A stretch of DNA of 64,000 nucleotides, from NCBI GenBank assembly GCA_963691885.1, contig OY829843.1, positions 4,402,001 to 4,466,000 of the forward strand. Direction: 5' to 3'. Source of the stretch: G963691885 sp963691885. Lineage in GTDB: Bacteria > Pseudomonadota > Alphaproteobacteria > UBA8366 > Aestuariispiraceae. A program made the position numbers and the translations under genes. This document shows positions 34,688 to 43,332 of this stretch, one piece after another. How positions within the stretch are numbered: position 1 is the stretch's first letter; every line of letters starts with the position of its first letter. Below the pieces are notes generated by a model. The model was not told the origin of the DNA and made no database searches. It saw only the letters and a program-made list of their open reading frames with translations.

Positions 34688-35464
34688 ATGTACCGTCGTA
34701 ATCCGCTCGTCGAAAAACTCAATTCGGGAAGTCCGGCTGTCGGTGCCTGGGCCGCAATGCGCGACGCCTCTGTACTGGAGATCCTGGCACTGAGTGGCTT
34801 TGACTATGTTATTCTGGATCAGGAACACGGGGCGGGTGATATGTCCGACCTGCCGGATATTTTGCGCGCCTTCACTGGAACCCGATGTTCTCCAGTTCTG
34901 CGGATCGGTCATTATGATGCGGGCAAGGTCAAACAGGCGCTCGACGCCGGGGTGGAAGGTTTGATGATCCCGAATGTTGAGACCGTGGAAGAGGCACAGG
35001 AAATCGTTTCCATGGCCTACTACCCACCAAGGGGACGGCGTGGTCTTGCCCCGACAGCGGTCAGGGCCGCAAGTTTCGGGATGGCGGCCGAAAACTATGT
35101 CGAGACGGCCCATGAGAACACGATCCTGATGCTGCAGATCGAGTCTGAACTGGGCGTGTCTAACGCCGCCGGCATAGCCGCCATTGAAGGCGTTGATATG
35201 TTGTTTGCAGGACCGATGGATCTGTCCGCCAATATGGGACATCTTCTCAACCTCGGACATGAGGATGTTTACGCCGCTGTCGACAAGATTCGCGATACAG
35301 CGCTGGCCGCAGGCAAATTCACCGGAACGGTACCCCATGGGGATCGCGATACGGTTTACCTGGCAAAAAATGACTGGCACATCGTGGCCGGCTTCGTTGA
35401 TGTGATGGCCCTGCGGGACGCGGCAATGGACCATGTCGCCGCCTTTCGTCGCCAGACTGTGTAG
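34688..35464 (+). CDS. HpcH/HpaI aldolase family protein
   Basis: 258-residue class II (metal-dependent) aldolase of the 2-keto-3-deoxyglucarate/4-hydroxy-2-oxovalerate type. Motifs: GAWAAMRDASVLEILALSGF, VILDQEHGAGDMSD (catalytic His and Asp), GLMIPNVETVEEA, the YYPPRGRRG loop, and the metal-ligand region ILMLQIESELGV plus DMLFAGPMDLSA. GGGGGAAG lies just ahead of the ATG. Eleven bases separate it from the sulfurtransferase gene, so an operon is likely. It would cleave or form 2-keto acids with pyruvate. Confidence 0.87.
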   Translation: MYRRNPLVEKLNSGSPAVGAWAAMRDASVLEILALSGFDYVILDQEHGAGDMSDLPDILRAFTGTRCSPVLRIGHYDAGKVKQALDAGVEGLMIPNVETVEEAQEIVSMAYYPPRGRRGLAPTAVRAASFGMAAENYVETAHENTILMLQIESELGVSNAAGIAAIEGVDMLFAGPMDLSANMGHLLNLGHEDVYAAVDKIRDTALAAGKFTGTVPHGDRDTVYLAKNDWHIVAGFVDVMALRDAAMDHVAAFRRQTV

Positions 35465-35474
35465 GAGGTAATTT

Positions 35475-36320
35475 ATGGCTGAATATCCGACACCGCTTGT
35501 TTCTGCAGACTGGCTCTCAAAGCATCTGCACGACCCTGATGTCGTTGCTCTGGACAGCACCTATTTCCTGCCAAATGTCGGACGGGACGCGCTGACCGAA
35601 TTCGGCGAGGCGCGAATCCCAGGCGCACGGTTCTTTGATTTCGACGGCACCATAAAGGACCCGGACCACAGCCAACCTCATATGCTGCCCTCACCTGCCC
35701 TGTTTGGTGAGGCGGTCGGAAAACTGGGCATCGACAATAGCAGCTTTATCGTCGCCTATGATCAGCTCGGGATGTTCTCCGTCGCGCGGTGCTGGTGGAT
35801 GTTCCGGGTTTTCGGCCACGACAGGGTCGCTGTACTGGACGGCGGCATGCCAGCCTGGAAAGCCGCCGGCCATGCGACGGAGGCTGGTGCATCGCCTGAC
35901 GTCTTGGAGAAGAGTTTCACCGCCGGCTTCCGACCTGAATTGGTCTCCTCCGCCGAGGATGTCCTTGCCAGCATCGGCAAGGCAAGGATCCTGGATGCAA
36001 GAGCAAGGGAGCGCTACACCGGCGAAGCACCAGAACCGCGCCCCGGTCTGCGCAGCGGACATATCCCCCAATCCAAAAGCCTGCCCTTCCAAAGTCTGAC
36101 CGGCGAAGGCGGACTTATGAAAACCCCGGACGCCGTTCGCCAACACCTGACGGATGAAGGTATCGAACCACAAGGGCAGGTCATTGCAAGTTGTGGATCG
36201 GGTGTAACAGCCTGCGTTCTGGCTCTCGGGCTCTTTATGACGGGGCAAGAAAATGTTTCGGTCTATGATGGATCCTGGTCTGAGTGGGGGGCGCGGGATG
36301 ACCTGCCCATCGAGACATGA
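35475..36320 (+). CDS. sseA: 3-mercaptopyruvate sulfurtransferase
   Basis: Transfers sulfane sulfur from 3-mercaptopyruvate to thiols or cyanide. Two rhodanese domains (about 8-130 and 155-275) in 281 residues. The active-site loop is CGSGVTA with Cys240; CG(S/T)GVTA is the mercaptopyruvate signature, against CRKGVTA of thiosulfate rhodaneses. The DxRxxxxYTGEAPEPRPGLR segment is also typical. The stop overlaps the start of the double-GNAT gene (ATGA). Confidence 0.92.
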   Translation: MAEYPTPLVSADWLSKHLHDPDVVALDSTYFLPNVGRDALTEFGEARIPGARFFDFDGTIKDPDHSQPHMLPSPALFGEAVGKLGIDNSSFIVAYDQLGMFSVARCWWMFRVFGHDRVAVLDGGMPAWKAAGHATEAGASPDVLEKSFTAGFRPELVSSAEDVLASIGKARILDARARERYTGEAPEPRPGLRSGHIPQSKSLPFQSLTGEGGLMKTPDAVRQHLTDEGIEPQGQVIASCGSGVTACVLALGLFMTGQENVSVYDGSWSEWGARDDLPIET

Positions 36321-37360
36321 GTGTGGTCCCGGCAACGATTTCCCCCCTGAATGAAAAACAAATCCCGGCGCTGATAACGCTTTGGCAGCGCTGCAATTTG
36401 GTGCGGCCCTGGAATGACCCCAAGGGCGATATTTCGCTCGCCCTTTCGACACCGGGCTGCACCATCCTGATCGCACAAACAGATGACAGTCAGACCGTGA
36501 TTGCCAGTGCAATGGCAGGATTCGATGGTCATCGCGGGTGGATCTATTATGTGGCGGTTGATCCCGATCACCAGGGGAAGGGTTATTCCCGGAAAATCAT
36601 GCGGGCCGCCGAGGACACATTGAGGGACCAGGGTTGCACCAAGGTTGAGCTGATCATTCGTGGTGAAAACAAAGGCGTAAAGGCAGTATACGAAAAACTG
36701 GGATACAAGCCGGAAGATCGCCTGTTGATGACAAAGTGGCTGGTTCAGCCACCGGTCCAGCAAGTGGAACCATCGGGTGAAGCGGTGAACGAAGACGTTC
36801 CGATTCACGACGTGACGGTCACATTCCTGGAAATGAAATCCGCACCGACCGCACCGCCAAAACCACAACCGGTCTCAAAAAACCCTCTTGTCCTGCAAAG
36901 GGTGATACAGCCAACTTCGAGCTATTACCGTTATCTGCATTTTACGGTCGGTGATCCCTGGCTCTGGTACAGCCGCAGGACCTGGGATGATGACAGGCTG
37001 GCCTCGGTCATCCATGACGACCGTGTTGAGATTTATACGCTCTCTCAAGGTGGTGTTCCGGCCGGTTTCATTGAACTGGATTTCCGGAGCATGCCGGATG
37101 AGGCTGAAATCGCCTATTTTGGCCTGCTTCCGGATTTTATCGGTCGGGGATTGGGACCCTATCTGCTTGATTGGGGTATTCGGTGTGCCTGGAACCGGGA
37201 ACCAGCGCCGGAACGCCTCATCGTCAACACCTGCACGCTGGACCATCCAAGCGCACTGAACGGTTATCAGAAGCTGGGTTTTCGACCCTATCGTCGGGTT
37301 ACGGAAAAGGTCCCGGACCCGGTCGCCCTAGGCATTATTCCGGCCGCCAAAAGCAGCTGA
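36317..37360 (+). CDS. Protein with two GNAT acetyltransferase domains
   Basis: 347 residues. The first domain (about 1-140) resembles YpeA: YYVAVDPDHQGKGYSRKIMR is the acetyl-CoA loop, and VYEKLGYKPEDRLLMTKWL the C-terminal strand. A proline-rich linker (about 145-195) follows, then a second GNAT (about 200-340) with ELDFRSM, IAYFGLLPDFIGRGLGPYLL and NGYQKLGFRPYRRV. Both loops keep the G-x-G pattern, so both may bind acetyl-CoA. It overlaps the sulfurtransferase gene by four bases. Confidence 0.84.
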   Translation: MSVVPATISPLNEKQIPALITLWQRCNLVRPWNDPKGDISLALSTPGCTILIAQTDDSQTVIASAMAGFDGHRGWIYYVAVDPDHQGKGYSRKIMRAAEDTLRDQGCTKVELIIRGENKGVKAVYEKLGYKPEDRLLMTKWLVQPPVQQVEPSGEAVNEDVPIHDVTVTFLEMKSAPTAPPKPQPVSKNPLVLQRVIQPTSSYYRYLHFTVGDPWLWYSRRTWDDDRLASVIHDDRVEIYTLSQGGVPAGFIELDFRSMPDEAEIAYFGLLPDFIGRGLGPYLLDWGIRCAWNREPAPERLIVNTCTLDHPSALNGYQKLGFRPYRRVTEKVPDPVALGIIPAAKSS

Positions 37361-37372
37361 TTTGGCAGCGAA

Positions 37373-38497
37373 TTAGTCTGCCAGCAACTCTACGACGTCG
37401 TCCCCGATCGCAAGTGACGCGGTCAAACCGGGTGATTCAATGCCAAACAGGTTAACGAGGCCCGGTATGCCGTTATCGGCTGGCCCCTGCAACATGAAAT
37501 CAGGACTGGCCACACCCTTGCCAACAATCTTTGGGCGAATGCCCGAATACCCGGGCAACAATGCGCCATCCTGCAATTCTGGCCAGTAGTCGCGAACTGC
37601 ATCATAAAAAACATCAGCCCGACCAGGATCAACTTCGTAATCGATATCATCGATCCATTCGACATCTGGTCCGAAGCGCAATTGCCCACCCATATCAAGG
37701 GTTACATGGACCCCCAATCCGGCCTGCTGAGGCATCGGATAAATCAGTCTTGTAAACGGATTGCGTCCGTTCATTGTGAAATAGCTGCCCTTGCAATAAT
37801 GGGTCTCCGGGATCAGATCCGATGGTATCCCCTTTATCTTCCGCGCCAGGTCCTGGGCATAGAGGCCAGCGGCATTCACAACCTGACGCGCCTTGATCCG
37901 CATTGGCGCATCACCGCCGACGTCAATGGTTATGCTGTTGTCGTCATGGATTTCACCGGCTAATACCGGCGCGTTGAAAGCAATCATGGCCCCGTGATCT
38001 TCCGCTTCCCCCTGATAGGCCAACATAAGGGAATGCGAATCAATGATCCCCGTTGATGGCGAATAGGCAGCCGCAAGACAGGAAACGGCCGGTTCCATTT
38101 CCCGGGCAGTATTTCCACCGATGATTTTCAGGTCCCTCACCCCGTTCGCGGCAGCCTTAGCAACGATGCCTTCCAATCCATCAATCTGATCCTGACTGGT
38201 GGCCACGATCAGCTTGCCGCAATTGTTGAACGGTACGCCATGGCTCTCGCAGAATGCGTAGAGTTTGTGTTTTCCCTCGACACAGAGACGCGCCTTTGCG
38301 CTGCCAGCTGGATAATAGATACCTGCATGGATGACTTCGCTGTTGCGGGAACTGGTATGGGTCCCGATCGCGTCTTCACCCTCAACGACGATGACTTCGC
38401 GACCGGCCATTGCCAGTGCCCGTGCACAGGCAAGACCGACAACCCCGGCGCCAATCACCAATGTGTCAATTTCCGCCTCATCCATACCTTTGTCCAT
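37373..38497 (-). CDS. FAD-dependent oxidoreductase (DAO family, L-2-hydroxyglutarate oxidase-like)
   Basis: 374 residues. N-terminal Rossmann motif VIGAGVVGLACARALAMAGR, then SSRNSEVIHAGIYY, which carries the HAGIYYP sequence of the LhgO/L-2-hydroxyacid group. C-terminal GYSGIRPKI and the second FAD contact FGIESPGLTASLAIGD are also typical. Oxidises a 2-hydroxy acid or related substrate with electron transfer to quinone or oxygen. A start at 38485 (fifth residue) is possible. Confidence 0.86.
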   Translation of the reverse strand: MDKGMDEAEIDTLVIGAGVVGLACARALAMAGREVIVVEGEDAIGTHTSSRNSEVIHAGIYYPAGSAKARLCVEGKHKLYAFCESHGVPFNNCGKLIVATSQDQIDGLEGIVAKAAANGVRDLKIIGGNTAREMEPAVSCLAAAYSPSTGIIDSHSLMLAYQGEAEDHGAMIAFNAPVLAGEIHDDNSITIDVGGDAPMRIKARQVVNAAGLYAQDLARKIKGIPSDLIPETHYCKGSYFTMNGRNPFTRLIYPMPQQAGLGVHVTLDMGGQLRFGPDVEWIDDIDYEVDPGRADVFYDAVRDYWPELQDGALLPGYSGIRPKIVGKGVASPDFMLQGPADNGIPGLVNLFGIESPGLTASLAIGDDVVELLAD

Positions 38498-38632
38498 TCC
38501 TGTTCATAAGTCACTTTCAGGCAAACGCGGGTCTGCAGTCAGCCTTCTGCTTGTTCAACCTTAACACTGTCGCTATCACTGAATACAGCCAGGGTCAGAA
38601 CGGCCCGGATTAATTCCTGATCAGGTTGTGCC

Positions 38633-39793
38633 ATGAAAGATGAAACCAAAATCACCCATGCCGGTCGTTATCCTCACGATCATAACGGAGCGGTCAATAC
38701 CCCTGTTTATCACAGCTCGACCATTCTGTTCCCGTCTCTAGAGGCTCATGACCGGCGGGATCAGCGCATCGTTTATGGCCGCAAGGGCACGCCAACGGTT
38801 TTCACACTGGAAGACGGGATGAGCGCGCTTGAACAGGCCGCAGGCACGGTTATCACGCCATCCGGCCTGGCCGCGGTCAGCACAACCCTGATGACCTTTG
38901 CCGAGACTGGGGTTCATTACCTGGTCACGGACAGCGCCTATTTCCCGACCCGGAAATTCTCCGAGAATGTTCTGCGCAAAATCGGTGTGGATGTTGAGTA
39001 TTATGACCCGACAATCGGCTCACGGATTGAAGAGCTCATCCGTCCCAACACAAAGCTGATCTGGCTAGAGGCACCCGGATCCCAAACCTTTGAGATGCAG
39101 GATATCCCAGCGATTGTGGAGATCGCCCGCAAGCACGGGGTTCGCACCGCGATCGACAACACCTGGTCCGCTGGCTACTTCTTCAAACCGCTGACCCACG
39201 GGGTCGACATCTCTGTTCAGGCAGCAACCAAGTATATTGTCGGCCATTCGGACGCGATGCTGGGCACAATCGCCTGCAATGAGGACGTATTGGAAGCGGT
39301 TCGTGCCACCTTTGATTCCTTTGGAAACTGCGCGGGACCGGACGATATCTATCTGGGAACCCGCGGTTTGCGCACCCTCGCTGTCCGCCTCAAACAACAC
39401 CATGAAAACGGAATGATCCTCGCTGAATGGCTGCGCAGCAGGCCTGAAGTCACCCGGATCATGCATCCGGGCATGAGCAACGATCCAGGCCACACGATCT
39501 GGAAACGAGACTTTACCGGTTCATCCGGGCTGTTTGGCTTTGTTATGGACAACACCGATCGGGCTGCACTGGGTGCCATGATGGATGGGCTGAAATTCTT
39601 TGGGATGGGGTATAGTTGGGGTGGCTATGAAAGCCTGCTGGTGCCAACCAATCCTGCGCCCATGCGGAGTGCAACGACGTGGGATGTACCAGGTCAGACG
39701 ATGCGGATTCATGTCGGGCTGGAAGACCCCCAGGACCTGATTGATGATCTGGAGGCCGGGTTTGAACGCCTGAAGGCCGCAATCGGCAGCTAG
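38633..39793 (+). CDS. metC: Cystathionine beta-lyase
   Basis: PLP enzyme of the Cys/Met metabolism family, cleaving cystathionine to homocysteine, pyruvate and ammonia. 386 residues with TPVYHSSTILFPS, the YGRKGTPTVFTLE strand, IDNTWSAGYFFKPLTHGVD, and the PLP lysine in ATKYIVGHSDAMLG (about 203-210). The sequence is closer to MetC than to gamma-lyases (the W-S-A-G segment). It lies near cysteine synthase and mercaptopyruvate sulfurtransferase genes, a local sulfur amino-acid theme. Confidence 0.88.
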   Translation: MKDETKITHAGRYPHDHNGAVNTPVYHSSTILFPSLEAHDRRDQRIVYGRKGTPTVFTLEDGMSALEQAAGTVITPSGLAAVSTTLMTFAETGVHYLVTDSAYFPTRKFSENVLRKIGVDVEYYDPTIGSRIEELIRPNTKLIWLEAPGSQTFEMQDIPAIVEIARKHGVRTAIDNTWSAGYFFKPLTHGVDISVQAATKYIVGHSDAMLGTIACNEDVLEAVRATFDSFGNCAGPDDIYLGTRGLRTLAVRLKQHHENGMILAEWLRSRPEVTRIMHPGMSNDPGHTIWKRDFTGSSGLFGFVMDNTDRAALGAMMDGLKFFGMGYSWGGYESLLVPTNPAPMRSATTWDVPGQTMRIHVGLEDPQDLIDDLEAGFERLKAAIGS

Positions 39794-39802
39794 TCGAGCA
39801 AC

Positions 39803-40417
39803 CTAAAGAGTGGCCGGCCCTTTACCCAGAACGGCGATCCGAAACCGGTCCTTCAGATATGCGCCGTCTTTTGGCGGCAATGTGAAGTCCAGGTTTTCAG
39901 CGTTGATCTTTATCACCGTGAAAACCGGGCCGGGCTCGTGCCGTATCGCCGGCAATCGATCTGCCAGAGATGCTTCATCGGAAACAGTCGCCGTGTTTTT
40001 CACACCCATGCTGTTTGCCACCTCGGCCAGATTCACATCAGCGGCGGTATGGGTCGTCTGCATCCCCGTCTCGCCGAAATGCTCATTATCCATTACAACG
40101 ATAGAAAGGTTTTCAGGTGCTTGAACAGCGACTGTCGCCAGGCTGCCAACGCCCATCAGCATTTCACCATCCCCGGTAATCACCAAAACCCGCCTGTCCG
40201 GTTGCGCCAGGGCCAGCCCCAACCCCATGGAGACCGCACCTCCCATGGCACCCCAGAGCGGAAAATTGAGATCATGATCGCCAATCGCCGTAATGTCCCA
40301 GGCACAGGCGCCAAGTCCGGCAATGACCGCCATATCACCCCGATCTTCCAATAAACGCGCTGTAACCTCTCGTCGGTGCAGCGGATAATCCCTTGAACGT
40401 TGAGCATCCATCATCAT
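39803..40417 (-). CDS. ThDP-dependent decarboxylase, ThDP-binding subunit (sulfopyruvate/phosphonopyruvate type)
   Basis: 204 residues forming only the ThDP-binding domain: GDGEMLMGVG, then 22 residues to MDNEHFGETG, the GDG...N pyrophosphate motif. FPLWGAMGGAVSMGLGLALA is typical of the sulfopyruvate/phosphonopyruvate decarboxylase beta subunit. Paired with the PYR-domain gene eight bases upstream, it would decarboxylate a sulfo- or phosphono-pyruvate to the aldehyde. Which one cannot be decided; nearby sulfur genes favour sulfopyruvate slightly. Confidence 0.82.
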   Translation of the reverse strand: MMMDAQRSRDYPLHRREVTARLLEDRGDMAVIAGLGACAWDITAIGDHDLNFPLWGAMGGAVSMGLGLALAQPDRRVLVITGDGEMLMGVGSLATVAVQAPENLSIVVMDNEHFGETGMQTTHTAADVNLAEVANSMGVKNTATVSDEASLADRLPAIRHEPGPVFTVIKINAENLDFTLPPKDGAYLKDRFRIAVLGKGPATL

Positions 40418-40425
40418 CTTGGCCC

Positions 40426-40938
40426 CTATTTTCCGAAACTCTTGCTGCCGATCAACCGTTGTCCCAGCAATACTGCGACCGGTGTCTGTGACGCGTAGGT
40501 CAGTTTGGCGGCTGCCGCCACCGTTGGCCCGACATCTTCGGGTTTTGAAACGGGATACACCATAACCTGGGCCTGTTTCAGGATTTCCGGCATGGCTTGC
40601 CCCATGGGGACCTGCCAGGGATTAAATTCTCCCCATTCCCCCCGCATGGTGATCAACATCAGCAATGGAAACTTGCAGGTAGCGTTCAGTGCCAACATGT
40701 TGATGCAATTGCCAACACCGCTGGACTGCATCAAGAGGGCGGGTCGCTCTCCCCCCAACCAGGCACCTGCGCCCAGCGCAATCCCCTCTTCCTCCGTCGT
40801 CAAAACAGTGGCCTTGATTTCATTGTCCGCAAGGCAGGCATTTATCAGCGGTGAATGACCTGCATCTGGGACATATCCAACCTGGGACACATTTTCCGCC
40901 TTTAAGACTGCAAATATATCGTTGTGCCAATCGGCCAT
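40426..40938 (-). CDS. ThDP-dependent decarboxylase, pyrimidine-domain subunit
   Basis: 170 residues forming the N-terminal PYR domain: YVPDAGHSPLINACL, the activating Glu in VLTTEEEGIALGAGAW and PALLMQSSGVGNCINML, then ITMRGEWGEFNP. It matches the alpha half of sulfopyruvate decarboxylase (ComD) and the N-terminal half of phosphonopyruvate decarboxylase. In many bacteria both halves are one chain; here they are split, with this gene transcribed first and eight bases between them. Confidence 0.82.
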   Translation of the reverse strand: MADWHNDIFAVLKAENVSQVGYVPDAGHSPLINACLADNEIKATVLTTEEEGIALGAGAWLGGERPALLMQSSGVGNCINMLALNATCKFPLLMLITMRGEWGEFNPWQVPMGQAMPEILKQAQVMVYPVSKPEDVGPTVAAAAKLTYASQTPVAVLLGQRLIGSKSFGK

Positions 40939-41067
40939 ATTCCAACCCTATTTGATGCTTTCCACTTGGTTCCAGATAGAAGATAGCAGCAATCAACCCG
41001 GGCCAAGACTTTTTGACGAAGTTGATGGAAAATTACCTGTGACTACTGGAACAGATGGTTCACTTTT

Positions 41068-41098
41068 GCATTTTATGTTGCGGTGCAGCATAAAATGC
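41068..41098. promoter_or_regulatory. Inverted repeat with a PhaR-like core upstream of phaZ
   Basis: GCATTTTATGTTGC (41068-41081), three bases, GCAGCATAAAATGC (41085-41098): 14-bp arms with one mismatch. The centre reads TTGC-GGT-GCAG, one base from the CTGC-N3-GCAG sequence bound by PhaR, the repressor of PHB genes in Paracoccus and Rhodobacter. It lies about 190 bp before phaZ. The rest of the 345-bp gap 40939-41283 shows no gene. Confidence 0.65.
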
Positions 41099-41283
41099 TT
41101 GTCTGATACTCTGAAAATCAAGCGAAACGGTAAAAATAAAACTGAATAAAAACATTATACTACCCTCCATATCAGAGGAATTCCGCAAGAAACGTCACAT
41201 GTGAGGCATTGCTGAACACGTAAATTATGCTAGACAATGATGCATTGCATATAAATCAACGCGAATACGGAGTTTACGGAACC

Positions 41284-42534
41284 ATGCTGTACTACATGCA
41301 CGAGATGCAGCGCCTTATGGTCGCGCCAAGCCGGGTTCTGGCTCAGGGTGCCCGTCTGGCGATGCGCAATCCGATGAATCCGCTTTCCTATACCAGAACC
41401 GGCCGGACCATGATGTCTGCGGCAGATATGTTCGAGCACCTGACCAGACGGTTTACAAAACCCGAATGGGGACTGGATACAACGCGAGTTGACGGCGCGG
41501 AAGTGTCGGTTGAGGTCGAAACCATTATTCACCGGACTTACTGTGATTTGCTGCATTTCAAACGCGATGTGGCGCCGGACCGTAATGATCCCAAACTGCT
41601 GATTGTAGCGCCGTTGAGCGGCCATTACGCGACGCTCCTGCGCGGAACTGTCAAAGAGATGCTGCCGGATCACGAAGTCTATATCACCGATTGGCAGGAT
41701 GCCCGTATGGTACCGGTCTCTGAGGACAAGTTTAATCTCAATGACTACATCGATTATGTCATTGATTTCCTGCACTATCTTGGACCGAACACGCATGTGG
41801 TTGCTGTTTGTCAGCCAGCTGTTCCAACCCTGGCCGCAACCGCCATCATGTCGCGCTGGGGCGACCGGTGCTCACCGGCAACCCTGACCATGATGGGCGG
41901 ACCAATCGACACCCGGGAAAACCCGACCCAGGTCAACAAACTGGCCAAAGAACAGCCCATCGAGTGGTTCGAGCGTAACGTGGTTGTGGAGGTTCCCGCC
42001 CCCTACCCCGGCGCCTTCCGCAAGGTCTATCCGGGCTTCATCCAGCTGACCAACTTCATTGCGATGAACTATGACAAGCATTTGGCCAGTTATCATGAAC
42101 TGTTTGATCATCTGGTCCAGGGTGATGACGATGCAGCAGAGGGCAAACTGGCCTTCTATGAAGAATACCGCTCTGTCATGGATTTGCCGGCCGATTTCTA
42201 TCTGCAGACAGTGAAGACCGTCTTTCAGGATCATGCCCTGCCAAAAGGAGAGATGATGTATCGCTGGCACCCCGTGGATCTGACCCAAATTGACCGGACG
42301 GCCCTGTTCTGCGTCGAGGGGGAGTTGGACGATATTTCCGGTGTCGGCCAGACCAAGGCCGCTTTGACCCTGACAACCGGGCTGTCAGACGATAAGAAGG
42401 GTTATCTCCTGCAGTCAGGGGTCGGACATTATGGCATCTTTAATGGAAGCAAATGGCGTTCTTCAATCGCTCCTGCTGTAAAAGCCTTCATTCGCAAACA
42501 CGACCGCGAAAACACTGTTCAGGAAGCCGCGTAA
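41284..42534 (+). CDS. phaZ: Intracellular poly(3-hydroxybutyrate) depolymerase
   Basis: Degrades stored PHB granules. 416 residues from the ATG at 41284, whose MLYYMHEMQRLMVAPSRVLA fits the family N-terminus; an earlier in-frame ATG would add 19 unconserved residues. The nucleophile is expected to be Cys176 in HVVAVCQPAVP, as in PhaZ1 of Ralstonia eutropha, rather than a lipase-box Ser. ITDWQDARMVPV and the C-terminal GVGHYGIFNGSKWR (with the catalytic His) are also typical. No signal peptide. The inverted repeat at 41068-41098 suggests PhaR control. Confidence 0.92.
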   Translation: MLYYMHEMQRLMVAPSRVLAQGARLAMRNPMNPLSYTRTGRTMMSAADMFEHLTRRFTKPEWGLDTTRVDGAEVSVEVETIIHRTYCDLLHFKRDVAPDRNDPKLLIVAPLSGHYATLLRGTVKEMLPDHEVYITDWQDARMVPVSEDKFNLNDYIDYVIDFLHYLGPNTHVVAVCQPAVPTLAATAIMSRWGDRCSPATLTMMGGPIDTRENPTQVNKLAKEQPIEWFERNVVVEVPAPYPGAFRKVYPGFIQLTNFIAMNYDKHLASYHELFDHLVQGDDDAAEGKLAFYEEYRSVMDLPADFYLQTVKTVFQDHALPKGEMMYRWHPVDLTQIDRTALFCVEGELDDISGVGQTKAALTLTTGLSDDKKGYLLQSGVGHYGIFNGSKWRSSIAPAVKAFIRKHDRENTVQEAA

Positions 42535-43277
42535 GAACGCTTTTCTTTCTGTTCAATGGGTTAATGGCTTTTTTTCTGTTCTTGCACGGGCCGACAAAAG
42601 CACAATCCATCCCGGTCGATCTGGAACTGATCCTTGCCGTGGATGCCTCTGCCAGCATCGATACCAGTGAATATCGCCTGCAAATGCAGGGGATTGCAGA
42701 CGCATTTCGGGACCCGGATGTTCAAGACGCCATCGGAAGCGGTCCCTTGGGCAAGATCCTGGTCGGCCTGGTCACCTGGGCGGAGGCAGAAATACCAAAG
42801 GATTTCTCAGGTTGGTTTGTTTTGTCGACGCCAGAGGACGCGAACCAGCTGGCTGGCGAAATAGAGAAATATCCACGTCGGGTATCCGGCGGGACAGGGA
42901 TTGGTTCCGGGCTCGCCTATGCCGTCCGACTGATCGAACAAAATGCCTATGACGGCAGTCGCAAGACAATCGATGTGTCTGGTGACGGACCGGAGACGCC
43001 CCCTCGCCGCCATGTTGTTATGATGCCCCAGGCCCGCACAATGGCGAATATCAGGGGCGTTACAATCAATGGCCTCGCGATCCTGAATGAAGTCCCCGAT
43101 CTCGACACTTGGTACAGAAACAACGTGACCACCGGCCCCGGCAACTTTGTCTTAAAAGCCGTAACGATGGATGACTTCGCAAATGCCATGCGTCGCAAAC
43201 TCTATCGCGAGATCCTTACAGAAGAGAAGCTCTCGCAAGTGAATGATGTAAATCTCAACAAGATTGTGGACTTTTGA
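42453..43277 (+). CDS. DUF1194 protein, von Willebrand factor A-like, secreted
   Basis: About 274 residues. The conserved part opens VDLELILAVDASASIDTSEY, a metal-binding D-x-S-x-S motif of a vWA fold, and continues with ILVGLVTWAEA, RVSGGTGIGSGLAYA, TIDVSGDGPETPP and ITINGLAILNE-like sequence. The hydrophobic stretch RTLFFLFNGLMAFFLFLHG followed by KAQS looks like a signal peptide. The ATG at 42453 lies inside the end of phaZ in another frame; an ATG at 42564 gives a very short signal. Function unknown. Confidence 0.78.
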   Translation: MAFFNRSCCKSLHSQTRPRKHCSGSRVRTLFFLFNGLMAFFLFLHGPTKAQSIPVDLELILAVDASASIDTSEYRLQMQGIADAFRDPDVQDAIGSGPLGKILVGLVTWAEAEIPKDFSGWFVLSTPEDANQLAGEIEKYPRRVSGGTGIGSGLAYAVRLIEQNAYDGSRKTIDVSGDGPETPPRRHVVMMPQARTMANIRGVTINGLAILNEVPDLDTWYRNNVTTGPGNFVLKAVTMDDFANAMRRKLYREILTEEKLSQVNDVNLNKIVDF

Positions 43278-43332
43278 AATCTAACTCTTTAATCAGTCCC
43301 CCCGAATACACTCCATAAGATCTGGGAAAGTT

